From contig NZ_CP031704.1 of the NCBI RefSeq assembly GCF_003428335.1, positions 2,728,001 to 2,792,000 of the forward strand: 64,000 bases of DNA. The letters run 5' to 3'. The notes below the pieces were generated by a model. It saw nothing but the letters and a program-made list of their open reading frames with translations, was not told the origin of the DNA and made no database searches. Below, one piece after another: positions 49,435 through 57,588 of the stretch. The stretch comes from Solimonas sp. K1W22B-7 (GTDB lineage Bacteria > Pseudomonadota > Gammaproteobacteria > Nevskiales > Nevskiaceae). How positions within the stretch are numbered: position 1 is the stretch's first letter; each line of letters begins with the position of its first letter. The position numbers were made by a program, and so were the translations under genes.

Positions 49435-50320
49435 CCAGGTCTTCTTTTGAAATGATGAACACGCCGTCGCCGCCGCGTTCGAACTCCACCCAGGTCACCG
49501 GCAGCCGCGGCCAGCGGGCCTCGAACTCGGGCACGCTGCCGCCGACTTCGCAGACCAGCCAGCCGCCCTCGACCAGGCGCGCGGGTGCCTCGGCCAGGAT
49601 GCGCGCGACCAGGTCCATGCCGTCCTTGCCGGCGGCCAGCGCCATGCGCGGCTCCTGGTGGAATTCCTCGGGCAGTGCCTTCCACTCCGCCACCGGCACG
49701 TAGGGCGGGTTGCTGACGATCAGGTCGTAGCGTGTCTCGCCCAGGCCGGAGAACAGGTCGGACTTCAGCGCCCGCACCTGCTCGCCGCAGTCGTGGCGCT
49801 CGATGTTCAGGCGGCACACCGCCAGCGCGCCGGGCGACAGCTCGGCCAGGTCCACCCGGGCGTCCGGGAAGGCGTGGGCGGCGGCGATGCCGATGCAGCC
49901 GCTGCCGGCGCAGAGATCGAGGATCGTCTGCGGCTCATGCTGCAGCCAGGGCGCGAAACGACGCTCGATCATCTCGGCGATCGGCGAACGCGGCACCAGC
50001 ACGCGCTCGTCCACGGTGAACGGCAAGCCACAGAACTGGATTTCGCCGATCAGGTAGGCGGCCGGCTGGCGCGTCTTGATGCGCTGCTGCAGCAGCTTGA
50101 TCACGGCGGCGCGCTCGGTGTCGGTCACCGCCGCTTCCAGGTACAGGGCCGGCAGGTCGGGCGGCAGGTGCAGGGCGTGCAGCACCAGGTGGAACGCCTC
50201 GTCCAGCGCGTTGTCCGTACCGTGCCCGAAATGCAGGCCGCCGGCCTTGAACTGGCTCGCCCCCCAGCGCACGAGGTCGCGCACGCTGCGCAGCACGGAA
50301 GTCTGGGTCGGGGAAGGCAT
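49412..50320 (-). CDS. prmB: Ribosomal protein L3 glutamine methyltransferase PrmB
   Basis: SAM-dependent methyltransferase of 302 residues that modifies a glutamine of L3. The N-terminal helical domain (LRSVRDLVRWGASQFKAGGLHFGHGTDNALDEA, seen in part as FGHGTDNALDEA) distinguishes PrmB from PrmC. SAM motif: ILDLCAGSGCIGIAAA. Catalytic VSNPPYVP. Its neighbour aroC is the usual PrmB partner. The C-terminal SANERK is encoded by palindrome copy 4. The ATG at 50320 was chosen over a longer frame lacking family residues. Confidence 0.94.
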   Translation of the reverse strand: MPSPTQTSVLRSVRDLVRWGASQFKAGGLHFGHGTDNALDEAFHLVLHALHLPPDLPALYLEAAVTDTERAAVIKLLQQRIKTRQPAAYLIGEIQFCGLPFTVDERVLVPRSPIAEMIERRFAPWLQHEPQTILDLCAGSGCIGIAAAHAFPDARVDLAELSPGALAVCRLNIERHDCGEQVRALKSDLFSGLGETRYDLIVSNPPYVPVAEWKALPEEFHQEPRMALAAGKDGMDLVARILAEAPARLVEGGWLVCEVGGSVPEFEARWPRLPVTWVEFERGGDGVFIISKEDLESANERK

Positions 50321-50403
50321 GGGCGGCGGGCTGTGGGATAATCTTGGGAAGTCGCGAATTATACGCGGCGGCAGCGCCGCCGAACTCATAACACCCTGAA
50401 ATC
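50321..50403. promoter_or_regulatory. Divergent promoter region of prmB and the SCO1 gene
   Basis: An 83-base gap with a perfect minus-strand TATAAT (50363-50358), suiting prmB, although no good -35 is seen. A GC hairpin (about 50365-50381) follows on the plus strand before the SCO1 gene. Confidence 0.4.
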
Positions 50404-51027
50404 ATGGCCAACGCTCACAAACCGGTCCTCTACGGCATGATCGCCGCCCTCGCCGCCGTCCTGGGCGTGGTGGCTGCCGTCACCCTGATGCAGCCGCGCG
50501 GCAGCGCCGGACTGCAGTCCGGCATCCTGCTGCCGCAGCCGCGCGCCCTGCCCGCCTTCACGCTCACCGACCAGGACGGCCAGGCCCTCACGGCCGCCCG
50601 CCTGGCCGGCAGCTGGACCCTGCTGTTCCCCGGCTTCACCTACTGCCCCGACGTCTGCCCGACGACCCTGGCCCTGCTCAAGCAGGTCAAGGCCAGCCTG
50701 GGCCCGGACTCGGCCCTGCGCGTGGTGTTCCTGTCGGTGGATCCGGAACGCGACACCCCGCAACGCCTGAAAAGCTACGTTGCCCAGTTCGACCCATCCT
50801 TCGTCGGTGCCACCGTGGCCGAGCCGCAGCTCGCCGAGGTCGCCCGTGCGCTGGGCATCGCCTACGCCAAGGTGCCGGGCGCCACGCCCGAGAGCTACCA
50901 GATGGATCATTCCGCCGCGATGATCCTGCTCAATCCGCAGGCTCAGGTCGTGGCCTACCTGACCCCGCCTTTCGAGCTGCCCAAGCTGGTCGCCGATCTC
51001 AGGCCGCTGACCGGGAAAGCCCCTTGA
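50404..51027 (+). CDS. SCO1/SenC-family copper chaperone
   Basis: Membrane-anchored thioredoxin-fold protein of 207 residues that helps assemble the CuA centre of cytochrome oxidase or handles copper. One N-terminal helix (about 9-30), then the copper site: GFTYCPDVCPTT (Cys81, Cys85) and MDHSAAM (His169). FLSVDPERDTP is conserved. It overlaps the PCuAC gene by four bases, so the two chaperones are made together. No cox gene lies in the window. Confidence 0.93.
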   Translation: MANAHKPVLYGMIAALAAVLGVVAAVTLMQPRGSAGLQSGILLPQPRALPAFTLTDQDGQALTAARLAGSWTLLFPGFTYCPDVCPTTLALLKQVKASLGPDSALRVVFLSVDPERDTPQRLKSYVAQFDPSFVGATVAEPQLAEVARALGIAYAKVPGATPESYQMDHSAAMILLNPQAQVVAYLTPPFELPKLVADLRPLTGKAP

Positions 51028-51443
51028 GTCGCCTCGCCTGCCTGCTGCTGCTGTCCGCGCTGGCGGCCTGCCAGCGCGCGCCGGGGGAACTGCGCATCGC
51101 CGACGGCTGGATTCGCGAGGCCCCGGCCGATGGCCCCATGGCCGGTTACCTGCGACTGGACAACGGCCTGGCCGAAGCCGTGCGCTGCGACGGCGCCGCC
51201 AGCCCGGATTTCGGCGCCATCGAGATCCATCGCAGCGCCGTGGAAGACGGCATGTCGCGCATGCTGCGCGACCAGGTGGTGGAAGCCCCCGCGGGCGGCC
51301 ATGCCCTGTTGCAGCCGGGCGGTTATCACCTGATGCTGTTCCGCGCACAAAGGCCGCTGCGCGCCGGCGATCGTGCCACCATCACCCTGCATTGCGGCGC
51401 CCATCAGCCCCGCGCCGAATTCACCGTACGAGCCCAACCATGA
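51024..51443 (+). CDS. PCu(A)C-type copper chaperone lipoprotein
   Basis: Periplasmic copper-binding lipoprotein of 139 residues. The leader ends in a lipobox LSALAAC. The Cu(I) site follows the family pattern: IEIHRSAVEDGMSRM, then PGGYHLMLF (His, Met, His, Met). PCuAC delivers copper to cytochrome oxidase, with SCO1. The TTG start overlaps the SCO1 stop; no ATG gives the signal peptide. The stop overlaps psd as ATGA. Confidence 0.9.
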   Translation: MSRLACLLLLSALAACQRAPGELRIADGWIREAPADGPMAGYLRLDNGLAEAVRCDGAASPDFGAIEIHRSAVEDGMSRMLRDQVVEAPAGGHALLQPGGYHLMLFRAQRPLRAGDRATITLHCGAHQPRAEFTVRAQP

Positions 51444-52330
51444 AACTCACCGGCAAGCCCGAAACCGACGCCAGCATGGGCGATCTGAACTTTGCCCGGC
51501 TGCAGCTGGCATTGCCCACGCGCTTCCTGTCCTGGCTGATCTACCTGGTCACGCGCATCCGCCAGCGCAGCTTCAAGAACCTCTTCATCCGCCAGTTCAT
51601 GAGCCTGTACCGGATCAGCCTGGCGGAGAACGACCGCAGCCAGGTCGAGCAGTACGAGAGCTTCAACGACTTCTTCACCCGCGGCCTGCGGCCCGGCGCG
51701 CGCGTGCTCGACCCCAGCCCGCAGGCGCTGCTGAGCCCGGTGGATGGCACCGTCAGCCAGGCCGGCGAAATCGTCGGCGACCGCATCTTCCAGGCCAAGG
51801 GCCACGAATACTCGGCGCAGGAACTGCTGGGCGGCGACGCGGAACTGGCCGCGCCCTTCGAGGGCGGCCGCTTCACCACCATCTACCTGGCGCCCAACAA
51901 CTACCACCGCATCCACATGCCGCTGACCGGCACGCTGCGCCACTGGGTCTACGTGCCGGGCCGCCTGTTCAGCGTCAACCCGGCCACCGTCCGCGCCATG
52001 CCCGGCGTGTTCGCCCGCAACGAGCGCGTCTGCGCGGTGTTCGACACCGACCGCGGCCCCTTTGCCCTGGTCATGGTCGGCGCGCTGTTCGTCGGCTCCA
52101 TGGAGACCGTCTGGGCCGGCCGCGTCACCCCGCCGCACAAGCGCGGCGCGGTCGAGCAGTTCCGCCCGATCCACCCGGTGGAACTGCGCCGCGGCGACGA
52201 AATGGGCCGCTTCAACATGGGCTCCACGGTGATCCTGCTGACCCCGCCCGGCATGGTGGAATGGGACCGGGTGATGACACCCGGCAATCCCCTGCGCATG
52301 GGCCAGCGCATCGCCAAGTTCCGGGCCTGA
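51440..52330 (+). CDS. psd: Phosphatidylserine decarboxylase proenzyme
   Basis: Makes phosphatidylethanolamine from phosphatidylserine at the inner membrane; 296 residues. FNDFFTRGLRPGAR, LLSPVDGTVSQAG, YLAPNNYHRIHMP and VNPATVRAMPGVFARNERV are family blocks. The self-cleavage site is MGST (Ser262 becomes the pyruvoyl group). The ATG at 51440 overlaps the PCuAC stop, an unusual link between copper chaperones and lipid synthesis. Confidence 0.97.
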   Translation: MKLTGKPETDASMGDLNFARLQLALPTRFLSWLIYLVTRIRQRSFKNLFIRQFMSLYRISLAENDRSQVEQYESFNDFFTRGLRPGARVLDPSPQALLSPVDGTVSQAGEIVGDRIFQAKGHEYSAQELLGGDAELAAPFEGGRFTTIYLAPNNYHRIHMPLTGTLRHWVYVPGRLFSVNPATVRAMPGVFARNERVCAVFDTDRGPFALVMVGALFVGSMETVWAGRVTPPHKRGAVEQFRPIHPVELRRGDEMGRFNMGSTVILLTPPGMVEWDRVMTPGNPLRMGQRIAKFRA

Positions 52331-52393
52331 ACCAAACCCGGCCGCCCTCCTCTAAGCCGCTACCGCCGCCATATTCCGGTACCCGCCCGCCGC

Positions 52394-53863
52394 ATGAAAA
52401 AGCCGCTCCTTGCCTGCCTCACCGCCGCCGTGATGCTCGTCGCCGCCAGTACCCAGGCGGAGTCGCCGGCGGCGCTGGACCTGCCGCAGATCGGCGAGCC
52501 GGCGGACAATTCGCTGTCGCCCATCGAGGAAAAGACCCTCGGCGGCAGGGTCGTGGCGCAGCTTTACGGCGCCAACTACATGCTGGAAGACCCGGAGCTG
52601 GCGGACTATGTCTCGACGCTGGGCTGGAAGCTGGCCTCGGCCAGCCAGACCAAGCCGCCCAACCTGACCTTCTTCATCATCCGCGATCCGCGCATCAACG
52701 CCTTCGCCCTGCCCGGCGGCTACATCGGCGTCAATGCCGGCCTGATGCTGGCGGCCAGCAACGAAAGCGAAGTGGCCGGCGTGCTCGGCCACGAACTGGC
52801 GCACGTCACCCAACGCCACATCGCGCGCACCCAGGAAGACACCCAGGCGGCGACGGTCGCCACCTGGCTGGCGGTGATCGCCGCCATCATCGCCGGCTCC
52901 GCCGACCCCGACGTGGTGATCGGCGCGCTGTCGGTCGGCCAGGCGATGAACTACCAGCGCCAGGTCAACTACACCCGCGCGCATGAACTGGAAGCCGACC
53001 GCATCGGCATCCAGACCATGGCGCGCGCCGGCTTCGACCCCAACGGCATGAGCGGCTTCTTCTCCAAGCTGGAGCAGCAGTCGCGTCTCTATGGCAGCGG
53101 CCTGCCGGAGATCCTGCGCACCCATCCCCTGACCACCAACCGCATCGCCGAGGCCCGCTCCCGCGCCGCCGAGATGCCCAAGGTATCTCCCAAGGAATCG
53201 CTGGAATTCGGCCTGATGCAGGCCCGCGCCCGCGTGCTGTCGGCCGAGCGCCCCAGCGAGGCGATGGACCACTACAGCAACGAACTGGCCGCCGGCCACG
53301 ACACGCCGACCAACCGCTACGGCCTGGCGCTGGCGCAGTCGGTACAGGGCCAGGCCGACAGTGCCGCCGCGGTGCTGGCGCCGCTGCTGGAAAAGTACCC
53401 GCGCCAGGTCAACATCAACCTGCTGCAGGCACGCATCCAGCTGCTGCAGCACAAGAACGACGCCGCCCTGTCGACCCTGGCGCGCAGCACCCAGATCTAC
53501 CCGCGCTACGCACCGGCCCTGCTGGAATACGCCGACGCGATGATGACCGCCGGCAAGCCCGCCGAGGCGCGCCAGCTGCTGATCACGCGCGAACAGGTCC
53601 TGGGCACGCAGCAGGAAGCCCACAACCTCCTGGCGCAAGCCGCGCGCGACCTCGACAACCTGCCCGAGGCCTCCTACCAGAGCGCCATCTACCTGTTCAT
53701 GCGCGGCGACGCCGGCAACGCCATCGCCCAGCTCGACGCCGGCCTGCGCCTGCCCGACCTGACGCCGCAGGAACGCGCGCGCCTGGCGGCGAAGCGGCAG
53801 GAAGTGCGCGATACGCTGCCGGAGAACTGGCGGCCGCCGAGGGAGCAGCGGGACAGGATGTGA
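52394..53863 (+). CDS. bepA: Periplasmic M48 metalloprotease/chaperone BepA
   Basis: BepA (YfgC) degrades or refolds stalled outer-membrane proteins such as LptD. It has 489 residues with a signal peptide (MKKPLLACLTAAVMLVAAST). The zinc site is HELAH (133-137) with the later Glu in RAHELEADRIG. The C-terminal half is a TPR domain (about 290-480). PGGYIGVNAGLM is conserved. It follows psd by 63 bases and ends at a terminator. Confidence 0.95.
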   Translation: MKKPLLACLTAAVMLVAASTQAESPAALDLPQIGEPADNSLSPIEEKTLGGRVVAQLYGANYMLEDPELADYVSTLGWKLASASQTKPPNLTFFIIRDPRINAFALPGGYIGVNAGLMLAASNESEVAGVLGHELAHVTQRHIARTQEDTQAATVATWLAVIAAIIAGSADPDVVIGALSVGQAMNYQRQVNYTRAHELEADRIGIQTMARAGFDPNGMSGFFSKLEQQSRLYGSGLPEILRTHPLTTNRIAEARSRAAEMPKVSPKESLEFGLMQARARVLSAERPSEAMDHYSNELAAGHDTPTNRYGLALAQSVQGQADSAAAVLAPLLEKYPRQVNINLLQARIQLLQHKNDAALSTLARSTQIYPRYAPALLEYADAMMTAGKPAEARQLLITREQVLGTQQEAHNLLAQAARDLDNLPEASYQSAIYLFMRGDAGNAIAQLDAGLRLPDLTPQERARLAAKRQEVRDTLPENWRPPREQRDRM

Positions 53864-53899
53864 AAACAAAAAGCCCCTCGAGTGAGGGGCTTTTTGTTT
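53864..53899 (+). terminator. Rho-independent terminator of bepA
   Basis: A 16-bp stem (AAACAAAAAGCCCCTC / GAGGGGCTTTTTGTTT) with loop GAGT starts right at the bepA stop. Confidence 0.95.
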
Positions 53900-54014
53900 G
53901 CCAAGCTTAAGAGATATTCAGCGCAACCCGAAGCCGATTCCTCTTCCGAAGTCTTGGTGAGCAAGGCGAATGCCTTTGATGCTCCGGGTTCCCTCGTAGC
54001 GGCGCCCGCACAGG

Positions 54015-54106
54015 GGTCGGGCGCAGGGGTCGAGCCGGACAGGATGTCCGGCCGAGGACACGCAGGCCATGGATGGCCTGTGTGTCCGACCCCTCAGCGA
54101 CCGACC
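54015..54106. repeat. Three-way-junction palindrome
   Basis: Outer pairs GGTCGG/CCGACC (54015-54020 with 54101-54106) and GGGGTCG/CGACCCC (54026-54032 with 54087-54093) enclose two hairpins. One is GCCGGACA/TGTCCGGC (54034-54052, loop GGA). The other is a 15-bp stem 54056-54070 with 54073-54087, loop GG and one G-U pair. The whole folds as a cloverleaf-like element, as in dispersed cruciform repeats. Confidence 0.8.
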
Positions 54107-54169
54107 ACTGGGCGGGGCACCCCGCGTGAGCGGGGCGTCGATACAAGGGTACGTTCATGCCCTCGCCAA

Positions 54170-54195
54170 CCCTCTCCCCGTAAACGGGGAGAGGG
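54170..54195. repeat. CCCTCTCCCCGT hairpin repeat variant
   Basis: A 12-bp stem CCCTCTCCCCGT / ACGGGGAGAGGG with loop AA, a variant of the 20692-20717 and 57489-57514 repeats. Confidence 0.9.
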
Positions 54196-54284
54196 AGACA
54201 AGAAGCGCGTCCCTCGATACACCGCTACGCGGCACTCGGGATGAACGGGTTGATATGAGTTGCAGCCCAAAGAAACAACTAAGA

Positions 54285-55283
54285 TCAGTGCGGCGCTTTC
54301 TTCAACAACCCCGCGCCCAGCATCCAGTCGTAGCAATCCTTCAGCATCGCGTCCATCTGCTGCGGCTTGTAGCCCAGTTCGTTCTGCGCCTTGCGGCTGC
54401 TGCAGTAGATGTTCTGCGACAGCAGCACCACCGTCTCGGCGGTGATCTCCGGCTCGCGCCGGAACAGCGGCGCAAAGACTTCTTCGAGCTTGGCGTAGCC
54501 ATGCATCAGCCGCGGATGCAGCAGATAGAAACGGCGGCGCAGCCCCATGATGCGGCTGACATCTCGCGCCAGGCCCAGGTAGCTCGACTGCGCTCCGCCC
54601 AGCAGGTAGTTCTGCGCCACCGCGCCGCGCTCGGCTGCAGCGACGTGGGCACGCGCCACCTCGCGGGCGTGGCAGAAGCTGCCGCCGCCGGCGGGCACGC
54701 CCGGCAAGCGGCCCTGCTGGATCAGGCGGAACATGCGCGACCAGTTGGCGGTGTCGTAGCGGCCGAGGATGTTGGAGGGATTGATGATCACCCCCTGCAG
54801 TCCGTTGGCGATGCCCTTGTGGATCTCGCGCTCGGCCAGCGCCTTGCTGCGGATGTAGTTGACCGGCGCGGCGCTGCCGCGGGTTGGCGTGTCCTCGGTG
54901 ACGATGCCGCCGTGCAGGCCGTAGGCGACGACGCTGGAGGTGTGGACGAAGCGCTTGACCCCGGCATCCAGCGAGGCGCGCACCATGTTGCGGGTGCCGC
55001 GCACGTTGACCTTGATCTGCTCGGCATGGGAGCGCGACCACAGGCTGGTATTGCCGGCGACGTGGAACACGCAGTCGACGTGGCGCGGCACGATGTTCTT
55101 GAGGCTGCGGGAGTCGGTGATGTCGCCGGTGACGCGCCCGATCTGCGGATAGCGCTCCAGCAGGGAGACATCGGACTGCGGCCGATGCAGGGCGATCACG
55201 TCCCAGCCCTGGTCGATCAGTTCCTCGACCAGGTTGAATCCGACGAAGCCCGTCGCACCGGTAACGAATGCCGTCCTTGCCAT
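54285..55283 (-). CDS. NAD-dependent epimerase/dehydratase-like extended SDR
   Basis: A 332-residue Rossmann protein. VTGATGFVGFNLVEELI is the nucleotide site. HTSSVVAYG and NYIRSKALAE supply the Ser and Tyr-x3-Lys catalytic residues. FHVAGNTSLWSR resembles dihydroflavonol-reductase or 3-beta-hydroxysteroid-dehydrogenase-like SDRs. Substrate is unknown. A GGAGGAGAG ribosome site precedes the ATG. Confidence 0.88.
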   Translation of the reverse strand: MARTAFVTGATGFVGFNLVEELIDQGWDVIALHRPQSDVSLLERYPQIGRVTGDITDSRSLKNIVPRHVDCVFHVAGNTSLWSRSHAEQIKVNVRGTRNMVRASLDAGVKRFVHTSSVVAYGLHGGIVTEDTPTRGSAAPVNYIRSKALAEREIHKGIANGLQGVIINPSNILGRYDTANWSRMFRLIQQGRLPGVPAGGGSFCHAREVARAHVAAAERGAVAQNYLLGGAQSSYLGLARDVSRIMGLRRRFYLLHPRLMHGYAKLEEVFAPLFRREPEITAETVVLLSQNIYCSSRKAQNELGYKPQQMDAMLKDCYDWMLGAGLLKKAPH

Positions 55284-55410
55284 CCGCTCTCCTCCGTGTC
55301 CTGTTGGACTATCGTAATCCCCGAACGTTGACAGAACTCGCAGGGTCCGTCAAAAACGCTTGGTCGATTAGCGGGATAGGCGGTGTACTTCGAGTAATCT
55401 GACGCTGCCG

Positions 55411-56574
55411 TCAGGACTTCAGCACGTCGTCGATCGGCGTGGTCGTCGCCCACTGCTTGCAGCTGGGGCATTGCCAGAACAGCTGGCGCGGGCTGAAGCC
55501 GCAGTGGCTGCAGCGGTAGCGCGGCGTGGTTTCCATGAGCTTGCGGATGGCGCTGCGCAGGCTCGCCGCCGGCTTGTCCAGGCCCGCCGCGACCACGCCC
55601 GGCTGGTGCTCCAGCACCTCCAGGAACTCGGCCAGCACGGCGCGCCCCGGACGGGTCTCCAGGCCCTGGGCCAGGTGGTCGACCACCTCCAGCCCTTCCT
55701 GGCGCATCAGGTGCGCCTCGGCCAGGATCGGCAGGCTGCTGGGCGACATCTCCTTGGCATCCTTCAGGAACAGCAGGTAGCCGTCGACATCGCCGGTCTT
55801 TTCGGAGCAGCGGCGCAGCGGCTCGATCACTTCCGGCAGAAAGCGTGGATCGTGCTCGAAGGCCAGGCGGTAGTGCCGGGTCGCGTCGTCCGCCTCCCCG
55901 GCGGCTTCCTGCAAGGCACCCAGCTGCAGCTGCGCGCGGATGCAGGCCGGATCCTCCTTGGCGGCCTTTCCGGCCAGCTCCAGCGCCGCGGGGGCATCCT
56001 TGCGCGCCTTGGCCTCGTCGGACAGCTCGCAGTAGTACTGCGCGATCACGGCACGTTTGGACTCGCCCTTGGCGGACTCGATGCGGCGCGAGATCGCGAT
56101 CGCCTGCTCCCAGTCGCGGCCCTGCTCGTAGATCGTGCGCACCAGCTCCAGCGACTGCACCGCGTAGTGTCCCTCGGCGGCCAGCGCCAGCGAGATCTCC
56201 TCGGCACGGTCCATCAGGCCAGCCTTGTGGTAGTCCTGCGCCAGCTCCAGGCGGGTCTGGTTGCGCAGCTCCGGCGGCAGGTCGGGACGCGCCAGCAGGT
56301 TTTCATGGATATGCAGGGCGCGGTCCACCTCGCCGCGCTTGCGGAACAGGTTGCCCAGCGTCAGGTGCATCTCGGCGGCGGAGCTGTCCATCTCGGCGGC
56401 TTCGCTGAGCGCCGCCAGGGTCTCATCGGGGTTGTCGCTGACCAGGTGGGTCACCAGGCCGCCGAGCTTCTCCGGCGTGATGGCGCGGCCCTGGTGCGGG
56501 TAGTCGCGCGAGAAGGCCCAGCCGAGGGCGAATCCCAGCGGCAGCAGCAGCCAGGAGAACAGGGCATCGATCAC
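55411..56574 (-). CDS. lapB: Lipopolysaccharide assembly protein LapB
   Basis: LapB (YciM) steers FtsH to degrade LpxC and so sets LPS level. It has 387 residues, as in Escherichia coli. An N-terminal helix (ALFSWLLLPLGFALGWAFSRDY) anchors it. TPR repeats fill residues 50-330. A C-terminal rubredoxin-like zinc site is YRCSHCGFSPRQLFWQCPSC. The GTG start lies one base after the lapA stop region. Confidence 0.96.
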   Translation of the reverse strand: MIDALFSWLLLPLGFALGWAFSRDYPHQGRAITPEKLGGLVTHLVSDNPDETLAALSEAAEMDSSAAEMHLTLGNLFRKRGEVDRALHIHENLLARPDLPPELRNQTRLELAQDYHKAGLMDRAEEISLALAAEGHYAVQSLELVRTIYEQGRDWEQAIAISRRIESAKGESKRAVIAQYYCELSDEAKARKDAPAALELAGKAAKEDPACIRAQLQLGALQEAAGEADDATRHYRLAFEHDPRFLPEVIEPLRRCSEKTGDVDGYLLFLKDAKEMSPSSLPILAEAHLMRQEGLEVVDHLAQGLETRPGRAVLAEFLEVLEHQPGVVAAGLDKPAASLRSAIRKLMETTPRYRCSHCGFSPRQLFWQCPSCKQWATTTPIDDVLKS

Positions 56575-56575
56575 G

Positions 56576-56917
56576 TCAGGGAACCTTGGGCAGCGCCGAG
56601 AGCGGGGCGACCGGTGCGGGCGGCGCGGACAGCGCACGCAGATTGCGCAGTTCCGTCTCGCTGTCGCGCAACTGCTTGCGCAGGCGGCGGATTTCAGACT
56701 TGAGACCGAACACGCGGACAAAGCTGGCGGCCAGCGTCAGCAACGCCACCAGCACGAACTCGGCGATCAGCAGCGCGATCAGCGGCAGCTCGACCATGCC
56801 GATCAGGTAGTTGAACTCGACCTTCTGGCTATTGAAGAAACCGATCACGGTGCCGATCACGAAGACCGGCAGGATCACCACGAAGAAAACCAGCGAAGCC
56901 GGCGGCTTGAAGGCCAC
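56576..56917 (-). CDS. lapA: Lipopolysaccharide assembly protein LapA
   Basis: LapA (YciS/DUF1049), 113 residues, partner of LapB in LPS control. Two membrane helices (VFFVVILPVFVIGTVIGFF and LLIAEFVLVALLTLAASFV) flank NSQKVEFNYLIGMVELPL, the family core. A coiled-coil tail (LKSEIRRLRKQLRDSETEL) follows. The GTG start is two bases after the ihfB stop. Confidence 0.92.
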   Translation of the reverse strand: MAFKPPASLVFFVVILPVFVIGTVIGFFNSQKVEFNYLIGMVELPLIALLIAEFVLVALLTLAASFVRVFGLKSEIRRLRKQLRDSETELRNLRALSAPPAPVAPLSALPKVP

Positions 56918-56919
56918 GA

Positions 56920-57270
56920 TCAGCCCTGGCCAGCCGCTGCGGCCTTCGCCGCGGCGGCGGCAGCCGCCTCGGCCTCGAACTCGGCCTGGGCGTTGGCATT
57001 GACGCGCTCGCGCATTTCCTTGCCGGGCTTGAAATGCGGCACCCGCTTCGGCGGAATCTCCACCGGCTCACCGGTCTTGGGGTTGCGCCCGACGCGTGCC
57101 GGGCGGTGATGCAGCGCGAAACTGCCGAAGCCGCGGATTTCGACGCGGTCGTCCTTCGCCAGCGCCATGCTGATCTGGTCCAGCACCAGTTTGACCGCCA
57201 GCTCCACATCCTTCTGCATCAGGTGGGTCTGCTTGGCAGCCAGCCGCTCGATCAATTCGGACTTGGTCAT
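56920..57270 (-). CDS. ihfB: Integration host factor beta subunit with Ala-rich tail
   Basis: DNA-bending nucleoid protein. [17 protein letters not shown], the arm [22 protein letters not shown] and [18 protein letters not shown] are the IhfB pattern. Family length is about 94; here about 116 residues, because the C-terminus runs on as [19 protein letters not shown]. The ATG at 57270 gives the usual start; one at 57279 adds three residues. It leads into lapA-lapB, the common order. Confidence 0.95.
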   Translation of the reverse strand: MTKSELIERLAAKQTHLMQKDVELAVKLVLDQISMALAKDDRVEIRGFGSFALHHRPARVGRNPKTGEPVEIPPKRVPHFKPGKEMRERVNANAQAEFEAEAAAAAAAKAAAAGQG

Positions 57271-57302
57271 AGGGCTCATGGATTCGTTCTAATTGATTGA
57301 AC

Positions 57303-57329
57303 CTTATAGAAAAAAAACAATGCGTGCAA
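57303..57329 (-). promoter_or_regulatory. Candidate ihfB promoter
   Basis: On the minus strand TTGCAC (57329-57324) and TATAAG (57308-57303) lie 15 bases apart, with a T8 run between. The spacer is short for sigma-70, so this is tentative. Confidence 0.45.
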
Positions 57330-57488
57330 GAGTACCCCGCTTTTCTCCCCTCGCCCGCCTGCGGGAGAGGAGGGCGAGGGCATGGATGCCCGAGGTAGGG
57401 CAACGCATGGAGCAGTTGCCGAGGAGAGGGTATCTGTGAAACACGCAGGGATTGCAGAGTGCAAGTGCTACAGACACCCTCTCCCCAG

Positions 57489-57514
57489 CCCCTCTCCCGC
57501 AAGCGGGAGAGGGG
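57489..57514. repeat. CCCCTCTCCCGC hairpin repeat
   Basis: Identical 12-bp stem and AA loop to 20692-20717. A second, looser palindrome of the same composition lies at 57348-57380. Confidence 0.9.
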
Positions 57515-57534
57515 TTCAATTTCGGCAAGCGTGC

Positions 57535-57566
57535 AAAAAGAAAGGGGCCGCATGGCGGCCCCTTTC
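57535..57566 (-). terminator. Rho-independent terminator of rpsA
   Basis: On the minus strand GAAAGGGGCCGC pairs with GCGGCCCCTTTC (12 bp, loop of three) and is followed by TTTTT (57539-57535). It starts about 20 bases after the rpsA stop, so ihfB needs its own promoter. Confidence 0.93.
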
Positions 57567-57588
57567 CGGGTACTGCAAGGCAGACAGC

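Larger units (their letters stand above)
53900..54284. other. Repeat-rich gap without a convincing gene
   Basis: About 385 bases between the bepA terminator and the convergent SDR gene. It holds a branched palindrome (54015-54106), a CCCCGC/GCGGGG hairpin with loop GTGA (54120-54135) and a CCCTCTCCCCGT hairpin (54170-54195). Open frames across it have no ribosome site and follow the repeats, so none is called. Confidence 0.7.
57271..57588. other. Gap between ihfB and rpsA
   Basis: About 318 bases with no gene. It holds a candidate ihfB promoter, a hairpin CCCTCGCCC/GGGCGAGGG (57348-57380), the CCCCTCTCCCGC hairpin (57489-57514) and the rpsA terminator (57535-57566). Confidence 0.75.

Noticed and set aside
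53900-54244. Open frame after bepA
   Set aside because: It runs through several palindromes, has no ribosome site and shows no protein-like features.
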